Assembly (NCBI GenBank): GCA_030770425.1
Contig: JASJFT010000044.1
Span: forward strand, 62,001 to 126,000
Source of the DNA: Darksidea phi
Lineage: Eukaryota; Ascomycota; Dothideomycetes; Pleosporales; Lentitheciaceae
Direction: 5' to 3'
DNA: 64,000 nt
The notes beneath the pieces are model-generated. The model did no database searches, was not told the DNA's origin, and was given only the letters and a program-made list of their open reading frames with translations. This document shows, in pieces, positions 13,406 through 28,518 of this stretch (positions are counted from its first letter, which is position 1; each line of letters starts with the position of its first letter). A program made the translations under genes and the position numbers.

Positions 13406-16400
13406 TACGACTTTATATAGACTATAGACGTTTAAATAATATTATAAAAAAAAAAAATATTTACTATTACTAATTAGAGAACTTATAGACTAGCTCTAAA
13501 AAGTTAAGTAGATTATAAAATTTAATATCTAGAAAGGATTTTATAGAATTTAAATAGTAAAAGAATATAAAAAGTATATAATATTTAAGACCTAATATAG
13601 ACTTTATAAATATAGAATTATACTATTTAGATTAATAAATATACTAATAATATTCTAGTTAATTATTAATAGAATATTAAATAAATACTTAGACGTATTC
13701 TATATAGTATATCTAAATAATATTCTTATATATAGTAAAGAAATATTAGAAGAATATAAAGAGTATATAAAGAAAGTACTATAAAAATTATAATAAAATA
13801 AGTTACTACTTTATCTAGATAAATACAAATTCTATAGGATAGAAACTAAATATCTAGGTTTTATTATTTCGTAAGAAGAAGTATCTATAAATCTAAAAAA
13901 AGTATAAACTATAAGAGGATAGTTAATCCTAATATTAGTTAAGAATATATAATCCTTTTTAGAATTTACTAACTTTTACTAAAAGTTTATTAGGGATTAC
14001 TTAAAGATTATATCTCTACTTACAAAGATAACTAAGAAAGAAAAAAGATTTTAATAGAACTAGAAATAATAAGAAGCTTTTAATAAGCTTAAGAATCTAT
14101 TTATATTAGTATCTATATTATAAATATATAATTTAATAAAATCTCTTAGAGTAGAAATAGATATATTAGACTATATACTAGAAGTAATACTTATCTAGTA
14201 AGGGGAAGATAAAAAATAGAGACTAGTATTCTACTACTTATATAAGTTTAATAAAGAAGAGGTAAACTATAATATTTATAATAAGGAACTTAGTACTATT
14301 ATATTAGTATTTAAATAATAAAGACTATAGCTTATAGAAGCTAAGTATAAGATTAAGATTATTACGAACTACTAAAATCTTATAAGCTTTATAACTATAA
14401 AGAAACTTAACTAATAATAATTTTAATAGTTAGAATTACTAGCGAATTACGACTTTAAGATAAGCTACTAGCTAGAAATATTAAACGAAGTGGTAGATAC
14501 TCTTAATAGGAGATTAGATCTTTAAGATACCGATAAACCTATTATATACGAACTAGTTCTATAGAAGAAACTAAATAGAACTCTTATATATAACTATACT
14601 AGGCTAACTAAGATTATAATAGTAGTAGATATTAAGAAAAAATAGAGAAATAAGGCCTAAGAAACTATTAGGAACGTTAATAGAATATTAAAGAAAGACG
14701 ATATATACTTTAATAAGAAAGAATACTCTACTTTAATAAATAACTTAAAGATAAGATCTTATATACTATTAAGCCTTAGAGGAGACTTAATATAGGAAAT
14801 CTACGAGAGTAAAATACTAGAATATCTAGGAATCGACGAAATAATTAGATATATAGATAGAGAATATCTACTTATTAATATAAGAAAGAAAGTCTAGAAA
14901 GTAATAAATAACTATTTAGAATATTTTAAGAATAAACCTAAAAGATATAAGCCCTATAGATTACTTTAACTACTAGTACTATCTATATAACTATAGACTT
15001 ACGTTATAATAGACTTTATAATAAAACTATTACTATTATTAAAATTAAAATTAGAAAGATTATATAATATAATTATAGTAATTATAAATTAATTAACTAA
15101 GATAGTATACTTTATCCCGATGAATAAAGTAATTATAGTAGAAAATATAGCTTATAAAATAAAAAGGATACTTATTACTAATTATAAATTACTAGAATAG
15201 ATTCTTATAAATAGAGATAAACTATTTACTTTAAAGTTTTAAAGTATACTACTTATAAAATTAGAAATTAAAAGAAAGCTATTAATTAGCTTCTATTTAT
15301 AGATAGATAGATAGATAGAATAAATAAACTAAACTTTAAAAAAGTATTTAAGATTCTATATTAATAAGTTATAAAATAACTAGATTAAATTACTACTAAT
15401 AATATAATTAATATATAATAGTAAGAAGTCTATAATAATTAAATACTTACTATATTATATAAACTATAGATATAAGTTAATAACTTATAAAGATTTAAAG
15501 AATATTAAAAGTATATCTACTAGAATAAAAGAGAAAGTCTATTTAATATAAAAACTATATAAAGAACTTAGTATATAAATAGTACGTAGAAATCTTATAA
15601 TAGTTAAAATAATAAATAAAAGAAGGCTTGAGGGACTAATTCTTAAAAAGGGGAATAAAGTTTTTCTTTTATAATAAAACTTAAAAATTAAATAATTATA
15701 TAATAAACTAGATAATTTATAAATCGGACTATTTAAAATTAAAGAAAAAATAGAACTAGTTAACTATAGACTAAAGCTAGCTAAAGATATAAGAATATAC
15801 CTAGTATTCTATATATTATTACTAGAACTAGTACTAAAGAATACTAAAGTAGCTATTAATATTAAACTTAAAGATAAGAAGTACGAGATCGAGAAAATTT
15901 AAGGACTATAAAAGTTTAGACGTTAGTAGAAATATTTAATTAAATAGATAGAATAGTCTATTAGCTAAAATATATAGGAATTAGTTAAAAATCTATAGGA
16001 CTATTAAGATCTAGTTAAATAGTATTATTAGAGGTACCTAGAGGTAGAGGCTCTTAATTATTTAAAAAAGTAAAAAAGTTAATAAACTTATATAGTAAGG
16101 GTTACTATAGTAATATAGATAGGTTAGAAGAAGTAAACTAAGTAATCTTTATTTATTTTAACTTTTCTAACTTAAAAATCGAGGCTAGTTTATAATTAAG
16201 AAGTTTATACTAATAGATATTATATTAAACTAGTTATATATAAATATACTATTTATAAATCTAAATAGTTAACTCTTTATTCTTAATAGACTCTAGTTTA
16301 GATAGAAGTTAAGAATATTCTTTCTTAATATAAGTAAGAGACTTATTAATTACTACTAAACTATAAGAAATATTCTAAGAGAGATATTTATTATAATAAG

Positions 16401-16792
16401 TAGAAGATAGTAATATCTTATATTTATAGCTAATAAATTAATAGTTTAAATATAATTAAGCTAGTAGTATTATATAACTAGAATAAAGAATATAGTAAAT
16501 AAGACGAAGATAACGAGCTATAAAAGTCTTAGAACCTTTAAGTATTATTAGAATCTAAAAGAAAAATAAAGAATAAAGTTTAAATATCTATAAATAGAGA
16601 TATTATTTACTCTTATACCTAAATAAAGAACGAAATAACTAGGGTACTAAATTAAGAAAAGAATTACTAGTATATATACGCGAGATATAGTATAATATAA
16701 AAGAAATTACTAGAGTAATTAAAGTACTACTAAATAGAATTATAAGAAAGAAAATATAACTTTAAGAATAAAGCTTTAAAGGGGGGAGTAAG

Positions 16793-17226
16793 TATTATAA
16801 CCTTATATAAACTATAAAATATAGGGTATTCTAAAAAGATTAGAAGCTAAGGTAAAGGCTTAGTTAGTAATCTAATATTATATAATAATAATCTAGTTAA
16901 TCTATATCTTAGTAAATAGAGTAAATAGAGTATAATTAATCTTAATCTACTTAATCTATACTTTAGTAAATAGAGTAAGTAGAGTAAGGTAAAGCGGGAT
17001 AGATATAAGAGAGTAGAGAATCTTCTAAATTTCTATCTTAATTCTTTATAATTAATCTTTAGTTCTTTATCTAATACTTATGAATAAGATTAAATCTTTT
17101 TCTAAGTAGTTATTCTAGTAATAGAATTTATTAACTTAATCTTAATCTATTAGAAACTAATAGTATAATAAACGTTCTATTAGCCCTAATCTAGATTCCG
17201 TATAAAGATACGTATAATATATAATA
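16793..17226 (+). repeat. 3' LTR of element B (434 bp)
   Basis: It matches 2412-2845 in length and order. It is followed immediately by the agaat duplication, then by the continuation of element A. Confidence 0.88.
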
Positions 17227-17231
17227 AGAAT

Positions 17232-17761
17232 AATTTATAAAGAAATCTATAATTAAGATATATAATTCTAAAGAATTATTAATTATTAAGATAGATATAT
17301 TAGACTATATAATAGAAGTAGTACTACTTTAGAAAGATAATAAAGATAATCTTAGATTAATATACTACTTCTTATAGAAAATATTATTAGTTAAACTTAA
17401 CTATAATATTTATAATAAAGAGTTATTAATAATTATCGAAGTTTTAAAAGAATAGAGATCTAATCTATAAGAATCTAAATATTCTATTATAATCTATATA
17501 GATTATAAAAATCTAATAGAATTCTTAATAAATAAATCTTTAATTAAAAGATAAATATAATAGATATAAACCCTTATAACTTATAATATTAAGATCGTAA
17601 ATACTAAGAGATTAGAAAATAAATAAGTAGATATACTTAGTAGAAGACTTAACTACTAAGGAATAGAGAAATCTAATATAGTAATTCTTAAACTATAGTT
17701 AAACGGAATAATTACTTATAATTACCTAAAGTTAGTAGAAATATAAGAAATAATACTCGAA
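17232..17761 (+). mobile_element. Element A, middle segment
   Basis: This 530-bp piece of element A lies between the insertions of B and D. It reads as an RNase H relic (KTDxxDYxIxxVLL-like, near 17285-17330) and aligns with 21760-22280 of element E, which is uninterrupted there. It ends with the 5-bp target tcgaa (17757-17761), repeated at 28954-28958 on the far side of element D. Confidence 0.82.
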
Positions 17762-17893
17762 TATTATATATTATACGTATCTTTATACGGAATCTAGGTT
17801 AGAGTTAATAGAATATTTATCGTACTATTAGTTTCTAATAGATTAAGATTAAGTTAACGAATTCTATTACTAGAATAACTACTTAGGAAAAGA

Positions 17894-18333
17894 TATTACG
17901 AACTAAATATATACTATAGACTACTAGTAAATAGAGCTACTAGAAATCGAGCTAACTATCGGTTCTAATAAAGAATACGACGCGGATCTTATAATTAAAG
18001 AATAAGAAGTTACGTAATAGATCTATACTTTAATAAGGATAGATCTAAGAGGTTACGTAATAGCTTAGTAGATCTATTAAGATAGAGCTATAGAGCTATA
18101 GCTTAGTAGATCTATAGGTATAGAGCTATAGATTTAAGAGAACTAAATTAATATATAATAATTATAAATCTTCTAGATAGTCTTTCTTCTCTATAGTTAA
18201 TTCGAATCTAGATTAATTCTAGCCTATTAACGTAATTAAACTATTACCTACTATTCCTACTCCTCTATTCCTATCTTAAGTATAAACCCTAAACGAGGCT
18301 AAATAACCTATTAGGCCCGGATCCTATTTAATA
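17894..18333 (+). repeat. 5' LTR of element E (440 bp)
   Basis: It starts tattacgaac and ends cctatttaata. Short repeated units around gatctat and gagctatag occur near 18000-18130. It is equal in length to 24450-24889. Confidence 0.9.
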
Positions 18334-21300
18334 CCTTAACTATCTAGTAGGTAGAAATAGCTAACTATAATAGTAGGAGAAGGAACCCGATAAAGTAAAG
18401 CGGCGTAGCCGTTAACTTAGGTCGAACCTTTAGAAGTAGAAAGCTATCGGGAATTTAGTTCCCTAGAAGGTAATATAACTATAGAAAACTTTAAAAGAGT
18501 TATTAAGAATTAGTATATATTTAAGAAAAGAGAAGATATACTAGAAGTCTAGCTTATAGAGTTAACTATCTAACTTTAGAGGTATATAAGTAAACTATTA
18601 AAGCTTAAAGAACTAAAGAAGTTTAATAGAACTAGATCGAAGCTTAGAGGATTTTTAGCTAATATAGTAATCTATCTCGACCTTAATAGAATAAAGCTAC
18701 CTACTAAGAGCGATAAAGTATCGTTTATAATAGCTTAGTTTATAGAGAAGATTATTACTTAGTTTAAAATATATCTAAACGAATAACTACGACTACCTAA
18801 AGTCTAATAAAGTAATAAAATAAAGGCTATCTTCTTAAGTTACGAGTACTTTAAGAATAAGTTATATATTACCTTTAGAGATATCGACTTAGAAAGACTA
18901 GTAGAATAAAAAATTACGCGCCTTAGATAGACGAAATCTACTATAATCTATACGTCTAAGTTTAAATAACTTACTACTAAGATTTAATAAGGAGAAGTAG
19001 CCCTTATATTATAATACTACGAAGGACTAAAAGACTATATCTATTATAAAATAATTTAGATAGAATAACCCTAGACTATAAGAGGACTAATTAAATAAGC
19101 TATTAAGATCGACGATAACCTATATCTCTAGAACCTAGAAAGAAAAGGGAAGATTAGATTCTATAAAAAGAAGAAGGAAGAAAAATACTATAGACTAGAG
19201 GTAATAGTCCTAGGGGCTAGTATAGAGTATAAAAAAGAGAAATAGAACCCTAAGAAATAAGAGCTCTATAAGAAGTAAGTATACTTTAAATATAAAAAGT
19301 AAGAATACTTAGTAAAAGACTATAGATTAGACTAAAGGAAGGAAAAACCTCGATATATCTAGTAGGGTAAGAGGGATAGAGTAGCTACGATATAAGAATA
19401 TAATACTATATATTAGATAACTTATATATATAACTAGTATAAGACGTACTATAAAGCTAAGCTAAATACTAGTTATTAGCTATAGAAATAATAGGTAACT
19501 ACGACTTAGGAGTCTTAGAGAAGAGTTTCGTTCTTATTAGAAGTATAAGAAGAAGTACCCGAGAAAGGCTTATCTATAGAGTAGAAAGACTTCGATAATA
19601 CCCTAGATATACTATTATAAATAGTTAATAATAGCGATAAGTCCTTAGAACTAGAAGATAAAAATCTAGTTATAATATATAAGAATACTAGATATCTATA
19701 GATAATTCGACTATCTAAAGAAGAAATAGAACTAGTATTAGAACTTAATATAACTTATACTCGAATCTTAAGGTTTATAAAGAAAACTATAATATCTATA
19801 ATAGTATAAGAGATCTATAAAGAATAGTCTAGATCTTATCTAATATATTAACTATTTAAAGATTTTAAATAATAGGTTAAATAAAACTTTATCGTAATAG
19901 ATCTTATATCTAACTAAGAAACTTAGAAGAAAATATAGTATATTACGAAAATAGTTAATAAAGAATAACTATAGTATATAGTAATTAAACGATAGATTTC
20001 TATACGAACGACCTCTATAAAATATAATAATTAGAGATATAAGGTCGATCTAGAGGACGACCTATAATACGAAATAAGATATCTAGTATACTTTAAGATT
20101 ATATAGATCTTATATATATAAAAGAAATATAGACTCTATAAAGGAGTAAAATAAAAAAATAATTACTATCTAATAAAAGACTATAATAAAAGGATTATCT
20201 AAGTAGTTATACTAGAAGTAGTATATAGATAGTAATAATCCGAAAATTAACGATAAAAAGAATATATATAAATTATACTAGGACTACTTTTACCTTTAAA
20301 TTATATCCTAGAGAGACTATAATACGAATATCTAGAGAATAAATATCTAAAGTATATCTAAACTAAGATTAATATAAAATATTAGCTAAAGAAGATAAGG
20401 ATTTAAGGAACTAAAGGATAGGACTATATCTATATTTAAGGAACCTACTAGAAAAGAATAATTACTACTTTAATTAATAGTAGAGCTATACGGAACTTTA
20501 TTAGTAAAGACTTTATCTAACGAAAGAAGATTCCTTAGTAAAAGAAATAATACCCTAGTATTATATATACTATCGAAGGAGAACCCTTTAACGAGTCTAC
20601 GATATATAAAACTAGAGATAAGCTTAGCCTATATAACTAGAAAAAGGAAAACGAAATACTCGATATTATAGAAATATTAAAAGACTAAGATATAATCTTA
20701 GAAATATTATAGTTATAGAAAGCTAACCTACGTATCTAATAGTTAAATCGATAAGTAATATTTCTATAGAGAGCTAATATAACTAAAGAAGAAGATTATA
20801 GTATTCTAGAATATTATAAGAAATAGGAAGAATTATTTTAAGAATCTAAGAAAAGTCTATTCTAATACTAGTCTTAGGACTATATAATCCTACTATAAGA
20901 AGGAAAGACTCTAGAATTTAGACTAATTTATAAGTTAACGAAGAGTAAAGAAGCTATTATAATAAAATATCTTAAAGAAAACCTTATAAAAAGATATATT
21001 TAATATTTAAATTTACCTATAGATTACCTAGTTCTCTTCGTACCTAAGAAGGGTACTATAGAACTATAATTATATATTAATTACTAAACGCTTAATAATA
21101 TTATAATTAAGAACTAATATCCTCTACCTCTAATATCGAAAATATAAGATTAATTAAGAAAAGCTAAATAGTTTATACGACTAAATATCCGAAATACGTA
21201 TTACTAAATCTAAATTAAGAAAGATAAAGAATAGAAAATAGCTTTTAGAACTAAGAAAGGACTATATAAGTACTAAGTAATACCTTTTAAACTTACTAAT

Positions 21301-24300
21301 ATACCTACGACCTTCTAAGAATAAATTAATAATATTTTATAAAACTATCTTAATTAGTTCGTAATAGTATACCTCGATAATATTCTAATCTATTCTAAGA
21401 TAGAAAATAAGTATAAAGAATATATAAAGAAGGTTCTATAGGTACTTAAGAAAGTATAACTATATCTTTACCTACGAAAATATAAATTCTACGTATAAGA
21501 AATAGAGTTTCTAGGATTTATTATTAGACTAGGAGAAATTAAAGTAGACCTATAATAGATTAAAAAAGTTAAAGAATAGTCTATACCTAAGAATCTTAAG
21601 GAGCTATAATTATTCCTAGGATTCTATAACTTCTATCGAAAACTAATACTATAATAGAGTATAACGACGGTACCCCTTATATAGCTTACTAGAAAGGACT
21701 AACCTTTTAAATAGAAGGAAGAATACTAATAAGCCTTTAAAAAGATTAAAGAATAGTTTACTAAGGAACCCGTAATTAAGATATATAACCCCGAAGAACC
21801 CTTAATTATTAAGACGGATATATTAGACTATATAATAGGAGTAGTACTACTATAGAAAGATAATAAAGATAACCTTAGACTAGTATACTACTTCTTATAG
21901 AAGATATTACTAGCCGAACTTAACTATAATATCTATAATAAAGAATTACTTATAATTATTAAAGCTTTAAAGGAATAGAGATCTAATCTATAGGGATCTA
22001 AATACCTTATTACGATCTATATAGATTATAAGAACCTAATAGAATTCTTAATAAATAAATCTCTAATTAGAAGATAGATATAATAGGTATAAACCCTTAT
22101 AATCTATAATATTAGAATCGTATATACTAAAGGATTAGAAAATAAATAAGTAGATACGCTTAGTAGGAGACCTAACTACTAAGGAACGGAGAAACCTAGC
22201 GTAGTAATCCTTAAACTATAACCGGACGGAACGATTACTTATAACTACCCGAAGCTAGTAGAAATATAAGAAATAATACTTAAGCTAGAAGAAAATAAAT
22301 AGACTTAATAGATCTATATAACTACTATAGAAGTAATAGATAAATAAAATAAAATTTAAGAAATAATCTAAGAAAAAGATAGAATTATCTATATATTCTA
22401 AAAGGTCTATATACCTAAGATAATAAGAAAAGAATTTATTAGATAATACTACGAGGTACTAGTATATAGATACTAAGAAGTAGAAAAGACTCTTAAATAA
22501 CTAATAAGGATATACTATTTTCTATATATAAGATAACTAGTAATATAAGTTCTTATAGAATATATAGACTATTATTATAATAAGTATACTAGATATATAC
22601 CCTATAGAATACTATAACTAATAGAAAATATAGAAGGACTATAAAAGGTTATAACTATAGACTTTATTATATAATTACTATACTCTAAGGAACTAATAAT
22701 AGGAGTATCTTATAATACTATACTAGTAGTAGTAGATAAGTTTATAAAGTATACTTACTTTATTCTATATATAGATAAAGGAAATATAGTAAAATAACTT
22801 ATCTATACCTTACTAAGATATATATTTAATAAATATAGAATACTAGATAAGATTATCTTAGATAAAGATATTAAGTTTATAGTAAAGTTTTAGTAAACCC
22901 TTATAACTAGACTAGAAATAAAATATAATATATTAACTACGTACTATCTATAAATAGACGGACTAATAAAATAAATAAATTAAATAGTAGAATAATATCT
23001 TAGATATTACCTAAACTACTACTAGAATAATTAGGTTATACTTTTACCTATAGTATAATTTATATATAATAGTTTATAATATAGTATAATAAAGATAATA
23101 CCTTTTTTTATAAACTACGGAATTAAACTAGAAATATATAAGGAACCTAGGTAACTTTAATTCTATAGCTAAAATAAAGAAGAAATAGTAAAAATTATCC
23201 TATAAATATACTAATAGCTTAAGAAAGATATAGAATTCCTTTAAAATAGAATAAGTAAGTACTATAATAAGAAGTAAAAGGAAGTACTTACTTTTAAAGA
23301 GGAAGAAAAGGTATAGTTACTATAAAAGAATATTAAAAGTAAGTAACCTAATAGTAAACTAGATTATACTAAGATCGGACTCTATAAAATTAAAAAATAA
23401 GTCTTACCTATAAACTACTAACTAAGACTACTCCTATAAATAGAAATCTATTCTATATTTTATATTAGCTTACTAGAAAAAGTATTATAAGATACTAGAT
23501 TAGTAATATACGAAGTAGATATATATAGAGAAGATAACGAAGAATAGAAAGTAGAAGAAATCCTAGATAGTAATATTAGAAATAGAAAGTACTACTATCT
23601 AATCTAATAGTAAGGAATAGATAAAAATAGAAAACTATAGAAATAAACTTAAGAATCTAAAGATAATCTTAATTATTTTAAAAAGCTTACGGAGTACTAA
23701 AACTATAATTCTAAAGGAAATTAGAAGATAAGGTAAGTTTACCTTATAGTAAGTTAAAAAAGCTAGCCTTACCCTTAACGAGATAAGAGGTACTTAATAA
23801 ACTAGAAAAAATAATATTATCTACGACGTTACGAGCGACGTCTAGAGTAGTTAAAGAGACCTCTAGATCCTCTTACTACCCTAGCTACTAAAGCTCTACC
23901 TCCTCTTTATCTAGCTTAGCTTCTAATAACTAGGATTACGCTACTAATTTCTTATAAAGGACTACCCTCTACTTCTCTAAACGATATACTTATATCCGAG
24001 CCTTTATTAACTTATTAAGAAGTTCGTCCTAAGCTTTTTAAGTCTTCTCTAGTTACTATTAAAGTTTCTCTTCCGTACGGTCGATAGATCTTACTAATAG
24101 TAATAAGCCCTAATACGCGAATTTTACTACTTAGTATAAATAAACCTTTTAATAGTAAGATACTAGATATATAATAAGAACCTTATATATTAGTATAAAT
24201 ATATATCTTATAGTATCTACTATCTTTAGGTAAAGTAATATATAATATTCCTAACTAAGAATAATAACTATAAGGAAATATTTTAGAGCTATAATAAAGA

Positions 24301-24449
24301 ATCTTATTAGTAAGTATAATACGCTCTTAAGTTTTATACGATACTATAATAGATAATAATAACCTCTTAAGATAGGGTCCTAATACTAATATAGTCGAAT
24401 ACTAGACCCGGAATAACCTCCGAGCTAAAGGTTTAGAGAGGGGAGATAG

Positions 24450-24889
24450 TATTACGAACTAAATATATACTATAGACTACTAGTAAATAGAGCTACTAGA
24501 AATTAAGCTAACTACTAGTTCTAATAAAGAATATAATACGGACCTTATAATTAAAGAATAGAAAGTTATATAATAGATCTATACCTTAGTAAGGATAGAT
24601 CTAAGGGGTTATATAATAGCTTAGTAGATCTATCGAGATAGAGCTATAGAGCTATAGCTTAGTAGATCTATAGGTATAGAGCTATAGATCTAAGGGAACT
24701 AAATTAATATATAATAATTACGAATCTCCTAGATAGTCTTCCTTCTCTATAGTTAATTTAAATCTAGATTAATCCTAGTCTATTAATATAATTAAACTAT
24801 TATCTACTATTTCTACTCCTCTGTTCCTATCTTAAGTATAAACCCTAAACGAGGCTAAATAACCTATCGGGCCCGGACCCCGTTTAATA
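24450..24889 (+). repeat. 3' LTR of element E (440 bp)
   Basis: Full-length counterpart of 17894-18333. It ends ccgtttaata and is followed by aaaga and the resumed LTR of element D. Confidence 0.9.
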
Positions 24890-27800
24890 AAAGATCTAAT
24901 CTTATTCGTAAGTATTAGATAAAGAACTAAAGATTAACTATAAGGAATTAAGATAGAAAACCTAGAAGATCCTCTACTTTCTTATATCTATTCTACTTTA
25001 TCTTACTCTACTTACTCTATTCGCTAAGATATAGATTAACTAGATTATTATTATATAATATTAAATTACTAACTAAGCCTCTATCTTAGCTTTTAACCTT
25101 CTTAGAATATCTTATATACTATAGTTTATATAGGATTATAATACTTACTCCCCTTTTTAAAGTTTTATTTTTAAAGTTACGTTTTCTTTCTTATAACTTT
25201 ATTTAATAATAGTCTAACTACTTTAATAATTCTTTCTATACTATACTATAATCTATATATACGTACTAGTAATTCTTTTCTTAGTCTAGTATCCTAGTTA
25301 TTCTACCTCTTACTTAGGTATAAGAGTAGATAATATCCTACTTTATAGATATTTAAGTTCTATTCTTTATTTTTCTTTTAGATTTTAATAATATCTAAAG
25401 GTCCTAAGACTTTTATAATTTATTATCTTTATCTTATCTACTATATTCTTTACTCTAGTTATATAATATCGTTAGCTTAATTATATTTAAACTATTAATT
25501 TACTAGTTATAAATATAAGATATTATTATTTTTAGCTTATTATAGTAGATATCTCTTTTAAAATATTTCTTATAGTCTAGTAGTAACTAATAAGTCTCTT
25601 ACTTATACTAAGGAAGAGTACTCTTAACTTCTATCTAAACTAGAGTCTACTAAAAATAAAGAGTTAGCTATTTAAATTTATAAATAATATATTTATATAT
25701 AACTAGTTTAGTATAATACCTATTAATATAAACTTCTTAATTATAAGCTAGCTTTAATCTTTAAGTTAAAAAAGTCGGAATAGATAAAAATTATTTAGTC
25801 TACTTCTTCTAACTTATTTATATTACTATAATAACCCTTACTATATAAGTCTACTAATTTTTCTACTTTTCTAAATAGTTAGAAGTCTCTACCTCTAAGT
25901 ACTTCTAATAATACTATTTAACTAGATTTTAATAGTTTTATAGGTTCTTAACTAGTTCTTATATATTTTAACTAGTAGACTATTCTATCTATTTAATTAA
26001 ATATTTTTACTAATATCTAAACTTTTATAGTTCTTAAATTTCCTTAATCTTATACTTTTTATCTTCGAGTTTAATATTAGTAGCTACTTCGATATCTTCT
26101 AGTACTAGTTCTAGTAGTAATATATAAAATACTAGATATATTTTTATACCTTTAACTAGCTTTAACTTATAGTTAATTAGTTCTATTTTTTCTTTAATTT
26201 TAAATAGTTTAATTTATAAATTATCTAATTTATTATATAGTTATTTAGTTTTTAAATTTTATTATAAAAGGAAAACTTTATTCTTTCTTTTAAGGATTAG
26301 TCCCTTAAGTCTTTTTTTATTTACTATTTTAGCTATTATAAGGTTCCTATATACTATCTACGTACTAAGTTCTTTATATAGTTCTTATATTAAATAGACT
26401 TTCTCTTCTATCTTAGTAGATATACTCTTAATATCTTTTAGATCTTTATAAGTTATTAACTTATATCTATAATTTATATAATATAGTAAATATCTAGTTA
26501 TTATAGATTTCTTATTATTATATACTAATTATACTATTAATAGTAATTTAACTTAGTTATCCTATAACTTATTAATATAGAACCTTAGATACTCCTTTAG
26601 AGTTTAGTTTATTTATTCTATCTAACTATCTATCTATAAATAGAAGCTAGTCGATAGCTTTCTTTTAATTTTTAATTTTATAAGTAATATACTTTAAAAC
26701 TTTAAAGTAAATAGTTTATCCCTATTTATAAGGATCTATTCTAGTAATCTATAGTTAATAATAAATATCCTTTTAACCTCGTAAGCTATCTTTTCTACTA
26801 TAATTACTTCGTTTATTAGAATAAAATATACTATCTTAGTTAATTAATCTATAATTATTATAATCGTATCGTATAATCTTCTTAATCCTAGTTTTAATAA
26901 TAGTAATAGTTTTACTATAAAGTTTATTATAATATAAGTCTATAGTTATATAGATAGTACTAATAGTTAGAGTAATCTATAGAGCTTATATCTCTTAGAT
27001 TTATTTTTAAAATATTTTAAATAGTTACCTATTACTTTCTAAACTTTCTTCTTTTATTATATATAATACTTATATTCTCCTATATACTATATAAATAGTA
27101 GGTTTTTATAATCTAAACTATCTCGATTCTATATTACCCTATAGCCTTCTAGCCCTTAGAGTTTTAAGGCCTAGTCTATTATCTATTAGCCTCGATTACT
27201 AGTAATATATACTAGCTCTACTTCTCTAGTATAGTATTTTATAATATATTAGCTAGTCCTATATATTTAATATTTATTATATACTAGTCGTCGAAAAACG
27301 TCTTCTATAGCTACTTCTCTTAGCTCTAAGAGTATTAATTCCCTTATTTCGAGCTCTAGATCTTCTTATTATTAAGAGACTTCCTTAACCTTATTCTACT
27401 TATTAGTATCGTACTATATTTTAGGTATTAAGTTAGACTTAATTTTCTTTTTCTTATTATACCTAATTATATTTATATATCTAGCGCCGTTCTAGTTTTC
27501 TATACTTTTTTTTTATTATTATATTCTTTAGCGAAGTATCCTTATATATTATAGTATAGATATACTTTTTCGTCTTAATATTATTTTATTTTATCTATTA
27601 AGACTTTTTATAACTTCTTATCTTACTTATATTTCTTATTCTTTAAATATTTCTTTTTTTAAACTATACTAATATCTATTTTATTATAACCCTTATAGAA
27701 CCTATACTTTTAAACTATCTACTCTTTTTTATAGACTCTTACTAGTTTTATAGTATCTTATTTCTTAAGTACTTATTTATATAGTCGATTATTAATATAG

Positions 27801-28518
27801 ATTATTATCTTAATTAATTTTACTAGATCGTTTAATTTTTTAAATTAGACTAACTCGTTCTTAATTAGCTTCTTAAGTCTATTATAGTATATAATTATAA
27901 GAGATATATCGTTCTACTTAATCTTATACTATAACTATTTAAATTTAATAGTATACATACTTACTAATTTAATCTACCTTAGCCTTTAGATCTAGTATTT
28001 AGTCTACTAAATCTTATTAATATTTTTAAAGACTATATATATTTATTCCTTAAATAAATTCTAATTTTTAAATATTACTTTTATTTTATATTATTACTTT
28101 AATAAGAAGTCCTTATTAGCTATATAATTATTAATTAGAGGTTATATCTATATAGCTACTTTATCTATTATATATATATCTATAGTAAGAATCTTATCCT
28201 AGTTACTAGTAAACGTAGTAGAGTTAAATTAGTAGTATAGGTCTAATTATATAAGAAATAACTTTAAATCTTTCTTTCTACTATTATATTTCTTTAGTAT
28301 TAGGATTTTTAACTTCGTTCTAAATCCTACTTATACCTATTATAGTAATTCTTATAGTAATATTATAGCCTACTATAACTTAACTATCTAAGCTACTTAT
28401 TACTAGATTAAAACTACTAGGTTTATTACTAGAGCCCTAGTTATACTCTCTCTAGAGATATTATATAAGCTAGATAAAGTTACTATATTAATATAATCTT
28501 AGTTTAGAATAGTTAATA

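Larger units (their letters stand above)
2412..17226 (+). mobile_element. Element B: nested Ty3/Gypsy chromovirus, RIP-mutated, interrupted by element C
   Basis: A complete LTR retrotransposon inserted in element A. Its two LTRs are both 434 bp (2412-2845 and 16793-17226) and it is flanked by identical 5-bp duplications, agaat at 2407-2411 and 17227-17231. The internal region is split at 5958 by element C and resumes at 13406. Read across that gap, the RT start before the insertion continues into the RT after it. Degraded RT (YLNNILIYS-like, near 13700-13735), integrase (about 15180-15300) and chromodomain (about 15860-16010) relics follow in the usual Ty3/Gypsy order. A purine tract (ggggggagtaag, ending 16792) precedes the 3' LTR. 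Every reading frame is riddled with TAA/TAG stops. Confidence 0.9.
17894..24889 (+). mobile_element. Element E: full-length Ty3/Gypsy chromovirus nested in element D
   Basis: This 6996-bp element has two 440-bp LTRs (17894-18333 and 24450-24889) and a perfect 5-bp duplication, aaaga, at 17889-17893 and 24890-24894. It is inserted in the 3' LTR of element D. The internal region carries degraded gag (about 18.4-19.4 kb), protease and RT with a YLDNILIYSK-like site (about 21365-21400), RNase H (about 21.8-22.1 kb), integrase (about 22.6-23.1 kb) and a chromodomain-like relic (about 23520-23650). A purine tract (gagaggggagatag) ends at 24449. It is the same family as element A. RIP has placed stops throughout. 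Confidence 0.9.
17762..25143 (-). repeat. 3' LTR of element D, split by element E (17762-17893 plus 24895-25143)
   Basis: On the minus strand the two pieces join into an LTR of about 381 bp. The element's other LTR is 435 bp. The 54-bp difference equals one unit of the tandem repeat visible at about 28795-28865, so the two LTRs differ by one repeat unit. The interruption is element E, with an aaaga duplication on both sides. Confidence 0.83.
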
